A stretch of DNA of 64,000 nt from Acidobacteriota bacterium (GTDB lineage: Bacteria > Acidobacteriota > Blastocatellia > RBC074): contig JADJLO010000005.1 in NCBI GenBank assembly GCA_016710075.1, forward strand, positions 62,001 through 126,000, in the 5' to 3' direction. Below, piece by piece: positions 42,142 to 57,302 of the stretch (position 1 is the stretch's first letter; every line of letters begins with the position of its first letter). The notes beneath the pieces were generated by a model. The model had not been told where the DNA came from, made no database searches, and saw only the letters and a program-made list of their open reading frames with translations. A program made the translations under genes and the position numbers.

Positions 42142-42486
42142 ATGAAATTGAACTTGAAAAAAATTGTTCTTGGAGTCGCAGTTCCAGTTGTGGCTGCAGG
42201 GTTCATCTTCTCAACATCGGCCAGTGTCGGAGCTTTTGCAGACGGCAAGGCTCTCTTTGCCGCCAACTGTGCGTCATGCCACGGAGCGGACGGCAAGGGC
42301 CAGTCACCGATGGGCAAGAAGATGAATCTGAGGGACCTTGGATCGCCCGAAGTCCAGAAGCTGACCGATGCCAAGCTGAGTCAAATCACGGCAAAGGGCG
42401 CCGGGAAGATGCCCGGCTACGAAGCGAAACTCGGAGCCGATGGAGTCAAAGCGGTCGTAGGCCATATGCGCACCTTCAAGAAATAG
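42142..42486 (+). CDS. Periplasmic monoheme cytochrome c
   Basis: A 114-residue class I cytochrome. A signal peptide (residues 1-32, ending SVGAFAD) is followed by the heme site CASCHGADGKGQSPMGKKMNLRDLG and the axial-Met region GKMPGYEAKL. It is preceded by AAGGAG. It sits between the barrel gene and the CbcL-like gene and would shuttle electrons between the inner-membrane protein and the decaheme cytochrome. A hairpin (42546-42590) separates it from the next gene. Confidence 0.88.
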   Translation: MKLNLKKIVLGVAVPVVAAGFIFSTSASVGAFADGKALFAANCASCHGADGKGQSPMGKKMNLRDLGSPEVQKLTDAKLSQITAKGAGKMPGYEAKLGADGVKAVVGHMRTFKK

Positions 42487-42545
42487 TCTCAAAGCAATAG
42501 AGTAACCCGATCAGGTTGGAAACATAATCCGATCAGATCATAAAA

Positions 42546-42590
42546 ATGAGGTAGCGCTCCTTCGGCTTGGCTGCAGAAGTGCTACCTCAT
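42546..42590 (+). terminator. Intercistronic hairpin, possible partial terminator
   Basis: ATGAGGTAGC and GCTACCTCAT pair perfectly, with an inner CTTC/GAAG continuation, and are followed by ATTTCATT. It stands between the monoheme cytochrome and the CbcL-like gene. The short T content suggests partial termination or RNA processing, not a full stop. Confidence 0.45.
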
Positions 42591-42646
42591 ATTTCATTAC
42601 CCTCTGGTAAACTCCGGAACACAGAGGATTCATCCCACCTATTCAT

Positions 42647-44631
42647 ATGAAAAATGCAATTAAAGGTATAGTTTGTTGTGTCTTAATCATCTTTGTTGCG
42701 CTGATGATCTGGAGCAATGAATCCAGCGCACAAAAACCAAAATCACAAAAGAAAGCCGCCGTATCAAAGCTCGGCAATGCCGATTGCCTGGCCTGCCATA
42801 ACAATTCTGAATTGACCAAGGATGTGAACGGAAAGCAGGTCAGCGTCCATGTGGACGAGGCGGTTTTCAAGGAATCCATCCATAACCCGCTCAACTGCAC
42901 GGACTGTCATACGAATGTAAAAGATTATCCGCACGATCCGGCCCCGGCGAAGGTCTCGTGCGCCGGGTGTCACACTGCGACGGATGGCGAGTACCACAAG
43001 GGGCTCCATGCCAAGGCCCTGGATAAAGGCAGTACGAAGGCCGCGAGCTGCCAGGACTGTCATGGCAGCGCTCACGCCATTCTCCCGTCGAGCGATCCTA
43101 AATCGAAAGTCTTCAGGAATAACATTCCGCAGACTTGCGGAGCCTGCCATGGCCAGAAGTTCGTCATGGAAGGGACCGGACGCAGCGCTCAGACATTTTT
43201 CTCATATCAGGAGAGTGTCCACGGAAAGGCTGTCGCGGCGGGATCTGATAAAGCGGCCGTCTGCACCGACTGCCACAAACCTCACGAAATACGCTCAGCC
43301 TCCGATCCGCAGTCTGAAATATTCAAATTCAACATCCCGACAACATGCGGCAAATGTCATAATAACGAGACCAAAGAGTTCAAAGACAGCATCCACGGAC
43401 AGGCGGTCGCCCGCGGCAATTCGCAGTCGCCGGTCTGCACTGACTGCCATGGCATCCATAATATCAAGTCGCATATCGACCCGAGCTCGCGCGTTGCTGC
43501 GCAAACGTTGTCGAGAACGACCTGCGGTCAGTGCCATAGCGGCGTCAGGTTGTCACAGGAGTTCGGTGTGGCCGGTGGGCGATTGAGCAGCTATCTCGAC
43601 AGCTACCATGGCGCTGCATCGCAGATGGGGTCAAACATTGTCGCCAACTGCGCCAGTTGCCACGGCGTTCACAATATCCTGCCATCCACCGATCCGAAAT
43701 CGATGGTCAACAAGGCCAATCTGGTGCAGACCTGCGGAAAATGCCATCCGGGGCCGGCGATAACTTCATCACCGGAAAAATTCACCATGTTGATACCGAT
43801 CCGCGTGTGGAAATCGGCGCCAAAGTAAATTACTGGGTGAGGCTGATATACCTGGGGCTGATCTACGGAGTAATAGGTTTCATGCTGCTTCACAACGGAT
43901 TGATTTTCCGCAAGAAGATCGCGGCAATCCGCAAGGCACAGGGCCGATCGGTAGTCAGGCTTAACCGCAGCGAGAGAATCCAGCACGTGCTGCTCTTTAC
44001 CAGCTTCACGGCTCTGGTTTTGACAGGTTTCGCGCTGGCCTATCCGAACTCTGTCTTCAGTTGGATGTTCGGCTCCAACGAAAACATTCGCCGAATCGGC
44101 CACCGCAGCGCCGCTGTAGTCATGCTCGTGGTCGGGATTTATCACCTGGGCTATATTTTCTTTACTCCTTCGGATCGCAAGCTGGTGCGTGATTTCTGGC
44201 CCGAATGGAAAGACGTGACTGACCTCTGGCAGAACATGCTTTACTATCTCGGACTGAGTCCCAACAAGGCCATGTTCAAAAAATTCGGCTATGTCGAGAA
44301 AGCCGAGTATTGGGCTGTCGTCTGGGGCACCGTCATCATGGGTGTGACCGGTTTGATGGCATGGTTCAAGATCAGCGTCTTCGGATTCGTCCCTCGATGG
44401 CTGGTGGATGTCGGCCTGACGATTCACTTCTACGAAGCAATTCTGGCGACTCTGGCGATCATCATCTGGCACTTCTATCACGTCATCTTCGATCCTGATG
44501 TTTATCCGATAAGCTGGACCTGGCTCGATGGTCGAGTTTCAGCCGAACATTACAAAGAAGAGCATCCGCTCGATTATGATCGGGCCGTAAGCGAAGCGGC
44601 CGGGACGAAAGAGGAAAAGAAGAACGAATAA
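42647..44631 (+). CDS. CbcL-like multiheme cytochrome c / cytochrome b fusion, frameshifted
   Basis: About 660 residues when one frameshift is repaired. A leader helix precedes a periplasmic part with eleven CXXCH motifs (CLACH through CGKCH), then a membrane cytochrome b domain of the FDH-gamma type with four or more helices (LIYLGLIYGVIGFMLLHNG, FTSFTALVLTGFALAYP, AAVVMLVVGIYHLGYIFF, FYEAILATLAIIIWHFYHVIF) carrying His ligands. The frame breaks near 43757: CATCCGGGGCCGG lost one G that would restore CHPGAGDNFITGKIHH. CbcL of Geobacter has this c-plus-b architecture and takes electrons from menaquinol. It is thus the likely inner-membrane entry point of the conduit encoded upstream. Confidence 0.8.
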
Positions 44632-44636
44632 ATCCA

Positions 44637-44681
44637 AAAGCCGAATGCCTGGTTGGACAAAACCAGGCATTCGGCTTTTTT
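44637..44681. terminator. Bidirectional intrinsic terminator
   Basis: AAAGCCGAATGCCTGGTT pairs perfectly with its complement across a six-base loop, with a T run after it on the plus strand and an A run before it that serves the minus strand. It separates the convergent cytochrome locus and Crp/Fnr gene. Confidence 0.92.
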
Positions 44682-44703
44682 TCTAACGATTACATTATTC
44701 CGG

Positions 44704-45423
44704 CTAATTATCGATCAGATTTTCGAGTGCAATTTTGTCATGAATGATAAAACCTGATCCGTTGCCGTGGATAATGTGCCGGCTTTTCAAATCGCTCAGA
44801 ATTCGAGTAACGGTCTCGCGTGAGGTTCCGATCATCTGGGCGATTTCTTCATGGGTCAGAGAGATCTTGAGATGAGTCCCGTCCGCGGTCTCATCGGCAT
44901 CTGTTTCGCAAAGATGGAGCAGCAGCTTTGCGAGTTTTTCGATGACCGAACCGGATAGCGCCAGGGATCGGATCTGCTCGTGAACCGCAAAATAATCCCG
45001 GCTGATGAATTCAGCCGCCCTGAAGCTTGCCGGTCCGTTCTCACGCAGAAAATTCATGAAGGCATCGTGCCTGATGAACCTGACCCGGCCGGAATTGAGC
45101 ATCTCGGCCGACCCCTCATAGGGTTTTCCCGACATGACCGCATTCAAACCCAGAATTTCTCCAGGCAGGGCAATGCGCATCAATGACTTCCCTTTATTCG
45201 AACCGATCAGGAATTTTGCACGGCCGCTGCACAGAACATAGACCCCTTCGGGTTTCTGCCCTTCAAAAAACAAATACTCCCCCTCGTCAAATTCCTCCTG
45301 AATGGAAATCTCATAAAAAGTACGAAGAGTATCTTCAGGCAAATGACAAAAGGCATTGCTGTGATATATGCACATATCGCAATGGGCTTCGGGCGAAATT
45401 GGCTTGATTGTCTCGGTTATCAC
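44704..45423 (-). CDS. Crp/Fnr-family regulator with N-terminal cysteines
   Basis: A 239-residue regulator. The N-terminus has Cys15, Cys18 and Cys26 (HCDMCIYHSNAFC), close to the iron-sulfur motif of FNR, and another Cys in YVLCSGRAKF, so oxygen or redox sensing is possible. A cyclic-nucleotide-type beta roll (FDEGEYLFFEGQKPEGVYVLCSGRAKF) follows, then a winged helix-turn-helix (HEEIAQMIGTSRETVTRILSDLKSRHII). The recognition helix SRETV is like that of Crp. Convergent to the cytochrome locus, it is the best candidate for the TGTGA-N6-TCACA site upstream of it. Spacing of the cysteines differs from FNR, so cluster binding is not certain. Confidence 0.87.
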   Translation of the reverse strand: MITETIKPISPEAHCDMCIYHSNAFCHLPEDTLRTFYEISIQEEFDEGEYLFFEGQKPEGVYVLCSGRAKFLIGSNKGKSLMRIALPGEILGLNAVMSGKPYEGSAEMLNSGRVRFIRHDAFMNFLRENGPASFRAAEFISRDYFAVHEQIRSLALSGSVIEKLAKLLLHLCETDADETADGTHLKISLTHEEIAQMIGTSRETVTRILSDLKSRHIIHGNGSGFIIHDKIALENLIDN

Positions 45424-45566
45424 AGATGAGCGCGTTCAGTTTCTCCAGTAAATTAATTATTGAACCAACCTCTGTTCAATTCAAGCATTCATCCCAGCAA
45501 TCAATGTGCCGCCTGTAAGTGGTTATTTTTCAGTCCGGAATAACCGCCGGCAGATATAGTTTGGGG

Positions 45567-45593
45567 CATAATACGCAGTAGATGCGTATTATG
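45567..45593. promoter_or_regulatory. Perfect 11-bp inverted repeat in 45424-45870 spacer
   Basis: CATAATACGCA and TGCGTATTATG are perfectly complementary across a five-base loop. It lies in a 447-base non-coding stretch between the Crp/Fnr gene start and the clpC 3' end, which also has a weaker 7-bp repeat (GGTTATT/AATAACC) near 45520 and degraded GCAAGCGGGACGCTTGC repeat DNA at 45714-45730. No gene or structured RNA is recognised in the stretch. Confidence 0.45.
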
Positions 45594-45806
45594 GCAACAT
45601 GACTCCAAGTCTTGTAAGCTCCCTTGGAGCGAAGCCGGGACTTATACTTACGAGCTGGCTATTGAGACACCGGATTTATCACTGGTATGGTTTTGTGATG
45701 ACACGCAAGCGGGACGCTTGCGACCCGGATTGTCAGGCCAAGGCCCGCAAATATCCGTAAACATTAAAGTTCAAACTGGTTCCACGATCCAGCGACCTAA
45801 GCAAAG

Positions 45807-45841
45807 AACGGGCCAGGCAATGATCTATTGCCCGGCCCGTT
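45807..45841 (-). terminator. clpC transcription terminator-like hairpin
   Basis: AACGGGCCAGGCAAT and ATTGCCCGGCCCGTT pair over 15 positions with one mismatch around a five-base loop. It is 30 bases after the clpC stop codon on the minus strand. The T run is weak. Confidence 0.65.
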
Positions 45842-45870
45842 ATTAGACTTATTTGAGTCCCGGCTGCAAT

Positions 45871-48114
<2,244 letters not shown>

Positions 48115-48154
48115 TGGTCCAAGATCAAACACGGCAACTTACCCCACTTAATTA

Positions 48155-48376
48155 AAGTTCAAAGTTTGAGGTTTAAGGTTTAAAGTCAGCTGACCTTAAA
48201 TTTACGCCTGGTTTATTTCACTCTGAACATCCTGCACCCAGCATTATCACACGAAACGATCGTTTATTTTCACCTGAAAACTTGTCATTTCAGTCAAAAA
48301 TAAGACACGAGAAGAGTTCAAGGTTTAAAGATTATGAGGGCGCTTGTGGTCCACTCTCTTAAACTTTAAACCTTGA
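48155..48376. repeat. TTTAAAG/TTCAAGG repeats flanking clpC promoter region
   Basis: Two clusters (48155-48186 and 48310-48376) of GTTCAAAG/GGTTTAAAG units frame the spacer between groEL and clpC. The right cluster ends ACTTTAAACCTTGAACG followed by CGGC, nearly the same as 4157-4186. Confidence 0.7.
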
Positions 48377-48390
48377 ACGTTAAACGGCTT

Positions 48391-50002
<1,612 letters not shown>

Positions 50003-50112
50003 TCTTTTATTTTCTCCTTGGAATTGTGTTTTTTAATGACTTTCAACTGATGCCGGCGACAGAGCACGACTAAACAACGTCAACAGACATCCGGCGACAT
50101 CCGGCAACTGAT

Positions 50113-50817
50113 TCAAGCTCTCCCGACGCGAACACGCGCCGGGCGCAGCAATTTATCTCCGAACTTGTAGCCTGTCTGGAACTCTTCGATCACCTTGTTA
50201 TCCTGATCTGAAGAGACAGGGACGATCTCGACGGCCTCATGAATTTCAGGATTGAACTCCTCGCCGACGCCGGGCACTGCGTTGAGGCCCAGGTTTTTCA
50301 TTTTGGATTCAAACATCAAGGCGGTCGCGCGAACACCTTCGAGCATGGACTGGAAGTCGACCGAGCGGTTTTCGCTCTTCTCGGCGGCCGTGACCGCGCG
50401 TTTCAAATTGTCGAGAGTGTCGAGCAGGCCGGCGACCAGATCGCCCCGGGATGACTCAAGCCGCTGTTCGAATGTGCGCTGCATTCGGGCACGCTGCTCT
50501 TCGGTCTCTGTCCTGAGCTGCACCTGGGCCTGTCTGAATCGTTCCGCAAAATCATGCACCTGTTTCTCGGCCTCTGCTTTCTTCTCTTCCGCTTCCTGCA
50601 ATCTGAGGTTCAATTGTTCGATTTCAGCCTCCAGGACCGACTCTGCAATCGGTTCCGGATCGTCGACGGTCGGGGATTCACCAGCGACATGCTCGCCGTC
50701 AGCAGTGAATCGTCGCTTGTCTTTGACCCGTATTTCATCCTGACTTTGAGCATCTTCCGTCCTGCTCTCGGCATTCTGTCGATTCTTCTTTTCTGCATTT
50801 CCCGCGTTTGAACTCAT
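50113..50817 (-). CDS. grpE: Nucleotide-exchange factor GrpE
   Basis: A 234-residue GrpE, the exchange factor of DnaK. The N-terminal 60 residues are charged and disordered; a long coiled coil follows (AEIEQLNLRLQEAEEKKAEAEKQVHDFAERFRQAQ), then the beta domain (ALMFESKMKNLGLNAVPGVGEEFNPEIHEAV, VIEEFQTGYKFGDKLLRPARVRVG). It lies between clpB and groEL on the same strand. Neither dnaK nor dnaJ is in the window. Confidence 0.9.
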   Translation of the reverse strand: MSSNAGNAEKKNRQNAESRTEDAQSQDEIRVKDKRRFTADGEHVAGESPTVDDPEPIAESVLEAEIEQLNLRLQEAEEKKAEAEKQVHDFAERFRQAQVQLRTETEEQRARMQRTFEQRLESSRGDLVAGLLDTLDNLKRAVTAAEKSENRSVDFQSMLEGVRATALMFESKMKNLGLNAVPGVGEEFNPEIHEAVEIVPVSSDQDNKVIEEFQTGYKFGDKLLRPARVRVGRA

Positions 50818-50946
50818 ATCCTTATGACACCTCTTCTCAATACGATTCCTGGTAATTTTGCAGTAATAACCAAAGATTCAAAATAGCATCGCGACTGGCC
50901 GAATGCAATCATTGCCGATGTCCGCCTCGTTGCGTTCCTGGCGATG

Positions 50947-50964
50947 AAAAAACCCGTCGGGTTG
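50947..50964 (-). terminator. Short intrinsic terminator after clpB
   Basis: On the minus strand AACCC-GAC-GGGTT is followed by a run of six T, about 30 bases after the clpB stop codon. The stem is short, so readthrough into grpE is likely. Confidence 0.55.
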
Positions 50965-50992
50965 AGTCAAGTTTAAAACTCCTCGACCTCCT

Positions 50993-53616
<2,624 letters not shown>

Positions 53617-53773
53617 TTGCTTCCCTCTCTGGTCTTTCCCACTCTGTCTTCTTTCAGTATTCTTTCAGTATTCTATTGATGAAAAATCAGGCTTCGAGCC
53701 TGCCGACCCGAAGCCTGGTCTTTTACTTTATTTCAAACATTTCCGGCAAATTTACCGCCGACACCGGGATCGA

Positions 53774-54265
53774 TTATTTGACCTCGGCCGACTTTGCCTT
53801 GTTCGAACCGGCTTCGGCCCTGATCGTCACCTCAATCTGCCGCGCCTTCACCTCTTCCCGCTTCGGCAGCGTCACCTTCAATACCCCATCCCTCAAATCA
53901 GCCTTGACCTCGTCCACGCTGACCGTCGACGGCAATGAGAAGACCCGCGTAAAAGTACCATAGCTGCGCTCTACACGGTGATAATTATCTTCCTTCTTCT
54001 CATTCTCAAACCTCCGCTCACCACTCAAGGTCAGCTTGAAGTTCTCTATGTGCAGCTTGAAATCCTCGGGCTTGACCCCAGGCAGATCCGCTTCGAGCAC
54101 GATCGAATTGTCGTTCTCAAAAATGTCCACGCTCGGAACCCAACTGCCTCCCAAAGACTCCTCGCTCTGCATCATCCTCGGTAATGTGGAATTGAAAATT
54201 CGATTGAAATCTTCATGAAATCCTCTCAGATCATTCAGAGAATCTCGTCTGTTTAACCAGGTCAT
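53774..54265 (-). CDS. Small heat-shock protein, Hsp20 family
   Basis: A 163-residue alpha-crystallin-type chaperone. The N-terminal arm (RRDSLNDLRGFHEDFNRIF) precedes the crystallin domain: WVPSVDIFENDNSIVLEADLPGVKPEDFKLHIENFKLTLSGERRF, YGTFTRVFSLPSTVSVDEVKADLRDGVLKVTLPKRE. The last segment has the usual A-DGVL motif. It holds unfolding proteins for the ClpB and GroEL systems encoded next. It heads the heat-shock island and has a strong promoter upstream. Confidence 0.9.
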   Translation of the reverse strand: MTWLNRRDSLNDLRGFHEDFNRIFNSTLPRMMQSEESLGGSWVPSVDIFENDNSIVLEADLPGVKPEDFKLHIENFKLTLSGERRFENEKKEDNYHRVERSYGTFTRVFSLPSTVSVDEVKADLRDGVLKVTLPKREEVKARQIEVTIRAEAGSNKAKSAEVK

Positions 54266-54353
54266 ATCTCTCTTCCTCCATTATGAATATATTGTTGTCT
54301 CTCCCTCCCTGCTCCTGCTCCATTCCCACTCACCCTGTCTTTAGCACAAGGGC

Positions 54354-54382
54354 AATATAAAACTTGAGCGTCTCACTGTCAA
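54354..54382 (-). promoter_or_regulatory. Sigma-70-type promoter of hsp20
   Basis: On the minus strand TTGACA is followed after exactly 17 bases by TATATT, close to consensus, about 90 bases before the hsp20 start. No CIRCE inverted repeat was seen here. The 287-base spacer 54266-54552 has no other recognisable feature. Confidence 0.6.
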
Positions 54383-54552
54383 GAACCTTGCGCAAAATTT
54401 CTCACCCATCCAAAGAAAATCAATCACGATGACGATATTTTAAGTAAAGATAGGGGAAATGAGGGTTGGATTTGGGCAAATCCGGACGAGATGAGCGACA
54501 GGGGTGCTGATCTCGCCCGGGAATGGTAGATTTGAATTGCGCGGGGGTGAGA

Positions 54553-55050
54553 CTACCGAGGCAAAGGCATTTCGGATTTAGCGACGAGAGCAAATTCGGT
54601 TCCATTGAACTGAAAATCGACATTGCGCTGCATTTCGCCTCTGGCAGGGTCATTAAAAGCGCCCATGATGCGGAAGAGAGAAGGGCTGCCTTCCTGGTGT
54701 TTCAAGCCGACGCGAAGGAATTTATCGCCGGGGTTGAGGACAGGGCCTTTTTTACTGGCGGTGACGGGATATTTTTTATCTTCGCGGGAGACGATGGCGT
54801 AATAATCCTTGCCGGAAGAGACGGGGAGGGCATAGACGACGACGAGCGAGTCGAAGCTTCCCTTCTGTATGATGTCAAGTCTGGCGGCATAGGTCAGTTC
54901 GGCTCCGGCGCCGCCCATATCGCGGATCAGTTTTGTGGCGGACTCAAGATCCTGAGGGCTGAGTTTGGGGTTGCGAACGGACTGGGCGGCAGCCAGGCCG
55001 CAGGTCAAAGCCAAAAGAAGAAAAACAGGGACAATCAGTCTTATTTTCAT
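54553..55050 (-). CDS. Secreted protein of unknown function
   Basis: A 165-residue protein. A signal peptide (MKIRLIVPVFLLLALTCGLAAAQ) leads to a mature domain of mixed helix and strand: LSPQDLESATKLIRDMGGAGAELTYAARLDIIQKGSFDSLVVVYALP, then FLRVGLKHQEGSPSLFRIMGAFNDPARGEMQRNVDFQFNGTEFALVAKSE. No family is recognised. It lies 26 bases downstream of the propeller gene and is likely in one transcript with it and the S55-like gene, all encoding exported proteins. Confidence 0.6.
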   Translation of the reverse strand: MKIRLIVPVFLLLALTCGLAAAQSVRNPKLSPQDLESATKLIRDMGGAGAELTYAARLDIIQKGSFDSLVVVYALPVSSGKDYYAIVSREDKKYPVTASKKGPVLNPGDKFLRVGLKHQEGSPSLFRIMGAFNDPARGEMQRNVDFQFNGTEFALVAKSEMPLPR

Positions 55051-55076
55051 AAAAATCCTTTCTTGAATATCTTATC

Positions 55077-57276
55077 TTATCTGATGTTTGCGCCGGCCTG
55101 AGCGCTGCCGACATTACCGTTCGAGTCATAGACTCTGACGGCGATGACGTGGGGCCGCGAATCGGCGAGGGTGACCGTCACCTTGAAATCCTCTTTTTTT
55201 GAATCAGCAATACCGTCTACGGGGAAGAGAGATTTCCATGATCCGCCATCGACCTGGAATTCCGCGCGTCTGATGATGGAGGTCGAATCAACGACTCTGA
55301 AGAGGACCTCTACGGAATTGCCCGTCAGGCGAGGGGGATCGGCGGTTACCTGCGGCGGTGTGTTGTCAATTTCAACGGGTTCGGTCTCATGGTCATCGGA
55401 CAAGGCGAGCGCCGAAGGATTGGAGAGGCCGTCGGAAGCCGAGACTTTGAAGACATAACGGCCGTCGGGAAGCGAATTTGGATCGAGCGTGAAAAAATTG
55501 TCTTTGAGGCCGGTCTTTATCGGGTAGAAGTCACTGCCCGCGGCATTGCGGTAGAAGATCGAATATTCGAGCGAGTCGCCATTTCGGTCTTCCGCCTGCC
55601 ATTGAAGAGAGAGGGCTCCGCGCTGGTAAACACGGCGCGGAGGGATGGTGCCGATATTTGCCGACGCAATGGCCTCGGCGGCGATTGGATCGGGTATCGA
55701 TTCGGATTGCATGGCCTGAACGGCGGACTGCAGTGCGACACCGGCCGGCAGTACTGAAAGCGATGTGATTTGTGGCGCCAGATTCCGCGGCAGGTATGAA
55801 ACGATAACCTCGCGCAGACGCGGGGACGATGACTTGGCAGTGCGTTTCAAAAGAGCCCGCCACTGCAGGTAGCGAGACTGCGGGCTTTTGATCTGATCAC
55901 CATCCGCGCCGGTCAAAGGAGCCGACCAGTCGCTCCAGGTTGAATCCGGGACTGAAGTATTTCCGCTGCGGGTTTGAAATTCCATTGGGCCGTCGCCGAT
56001 CCAGTTCAGACGGCCCCAGTTGGCGGTTGTCTGAGCGTCCCTGACGGTGGAGGTATAAGTTCCTTCGTTTCCAGCCTCGCTGCCGATCCGGAAAAGTTTT
56101 CCGAGGTTCGATGCGGCGGCGAAAAGCTGATTGCCGGATCGGACAAACCTGGATGTCTGCCCCTCGGAGGTTTGAGCCAGCAGCAGCGGTCCCTGACCGG
56201 CAGCGACCTGATAAATCCTTCCCTTCTGGCCGGTGCCGAGGAGAATGCGGTTGTCTTCGCCAAGAGAGAGGGCAAAGGCCACTGCATCCCTCGATTCCCA
56301 CAACACATCACCGGCGCCTGATGGTTCTATTTTATAGACCACCGATTTCGCCGAGCCTGTCGAAGCGCCTGAAGACGTGATCATGCCCGATGATGGCTGA
56401 GCATCGACCACCTGCAGGTCGCTGATGGTCACGGTCACTCCCTCGTCGGCGCCGATTACTGACGGCGAGGAGGGAAGACGCCGAGGCCGGCGATGCATTT
56501 GAACCAGCGCTTCCGGCAGCGTCGGAAAGCGCCAGAACATATAGATCTCCGTTGCGGCCGATCTGAATGTCCCTCACCTCGCGTTGAGCCGAATCGAAGA
56601 GTGTGAAAGCTTTACCGGCGGGTGAAATCCTGAGTATGATCCCGCCTGGATCCGCCCCGGCAAAGATGTTTCCGGTCGCATCGACAGCCAGGGAAGTTAT
56701 GTTTGTCTGCGTCGTTTTGACCAGAATCGTCCCTGCGCCGTCAGGCCCGACACGGTAGATCGTGCCTTTGTCGCCCGTGGCAACCAGCAGTCTCCCCTGT
56801 GGATCGAAAGCCAGCGCCCAGATGTATTTCGATTTCGGCTCGAAAAAGACCTTCGCGTCTCCGTTTGGAGCTATTCGATAAACTTTTCCGTCCGGCGAGG
56901 TCCCCGCATAAAGATAGCCTTGTCCATCAACGGCCATGGCCATGACACTCAATTCGGAAGACTTGTACAAGAGGCTTCCCTTGCCGCCCTGATCGACCTT
57001 GAAGATGCGACCTTCGTTTCCGGTGCCCAGATAGATATTGCCCGATTTGTCGGCGACCGCAGACCAGATGTAGGCCTGTTTGGTGTCGAAGACTTCAAGC
57101 ATCGAAGGCGCCAGCGTAATGGCGCCGCTGTCTGAGATGGATATGCCTTTGGCGTCGCCTTTTTCAATTTCCGCGCGTGTGTTGACGCGCCAGAAAATCG
57201 GGCCGCCGGCCGCGGCTTTTCCGATTGAAAAGGCAATGATTGCGATTAATGTGATGATTGTCAGGAATTTTCGCAT
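55077..57276 (-). CDS. Secreted beta-propeller protein with Ig-like C-terminal region, frameshifted
   Basis: About 730 residues after restoring one frame. A signal peptide (FLTIITLIAIIAFSIGKAAAG) is followed by propeller blades, with repeats of the form VADKSGNIYLGTGNEGRIFKV, MAVDGQGYLYAGTSPDGKVYRI, AFDPQGRLLVATGDKGTIYRV and VDATGNIFAGADPGGIILRI. Beyond residue 430 are fibronectin- and Ig-like strands (LSLQWQAEDRNGDSLEYSIFYRN, DGRYVFKVSASDGLSNPS, DNTPPQVT). The frame breaks at 56472-56474, where one C too many splits VLALSDAAGS from IGADEGVTVTISDLQ. It may be a cell-surface or periplasmic scaffold; binding partner unknown. Confidence 0.72.
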
Positions 57277-57302
57277 TTGGAAATATTTCAGAAATATATT
57301 TA

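Noticed and set aside
50003..50112. CIRCE or sigma-32-type control element upstream of groEL.
   Set aside because: No TTAGCACTC-N9-GAGTGCTAA repeat and no CTTGAAA/CCCCAT pair could be found in the 110-base spacer.
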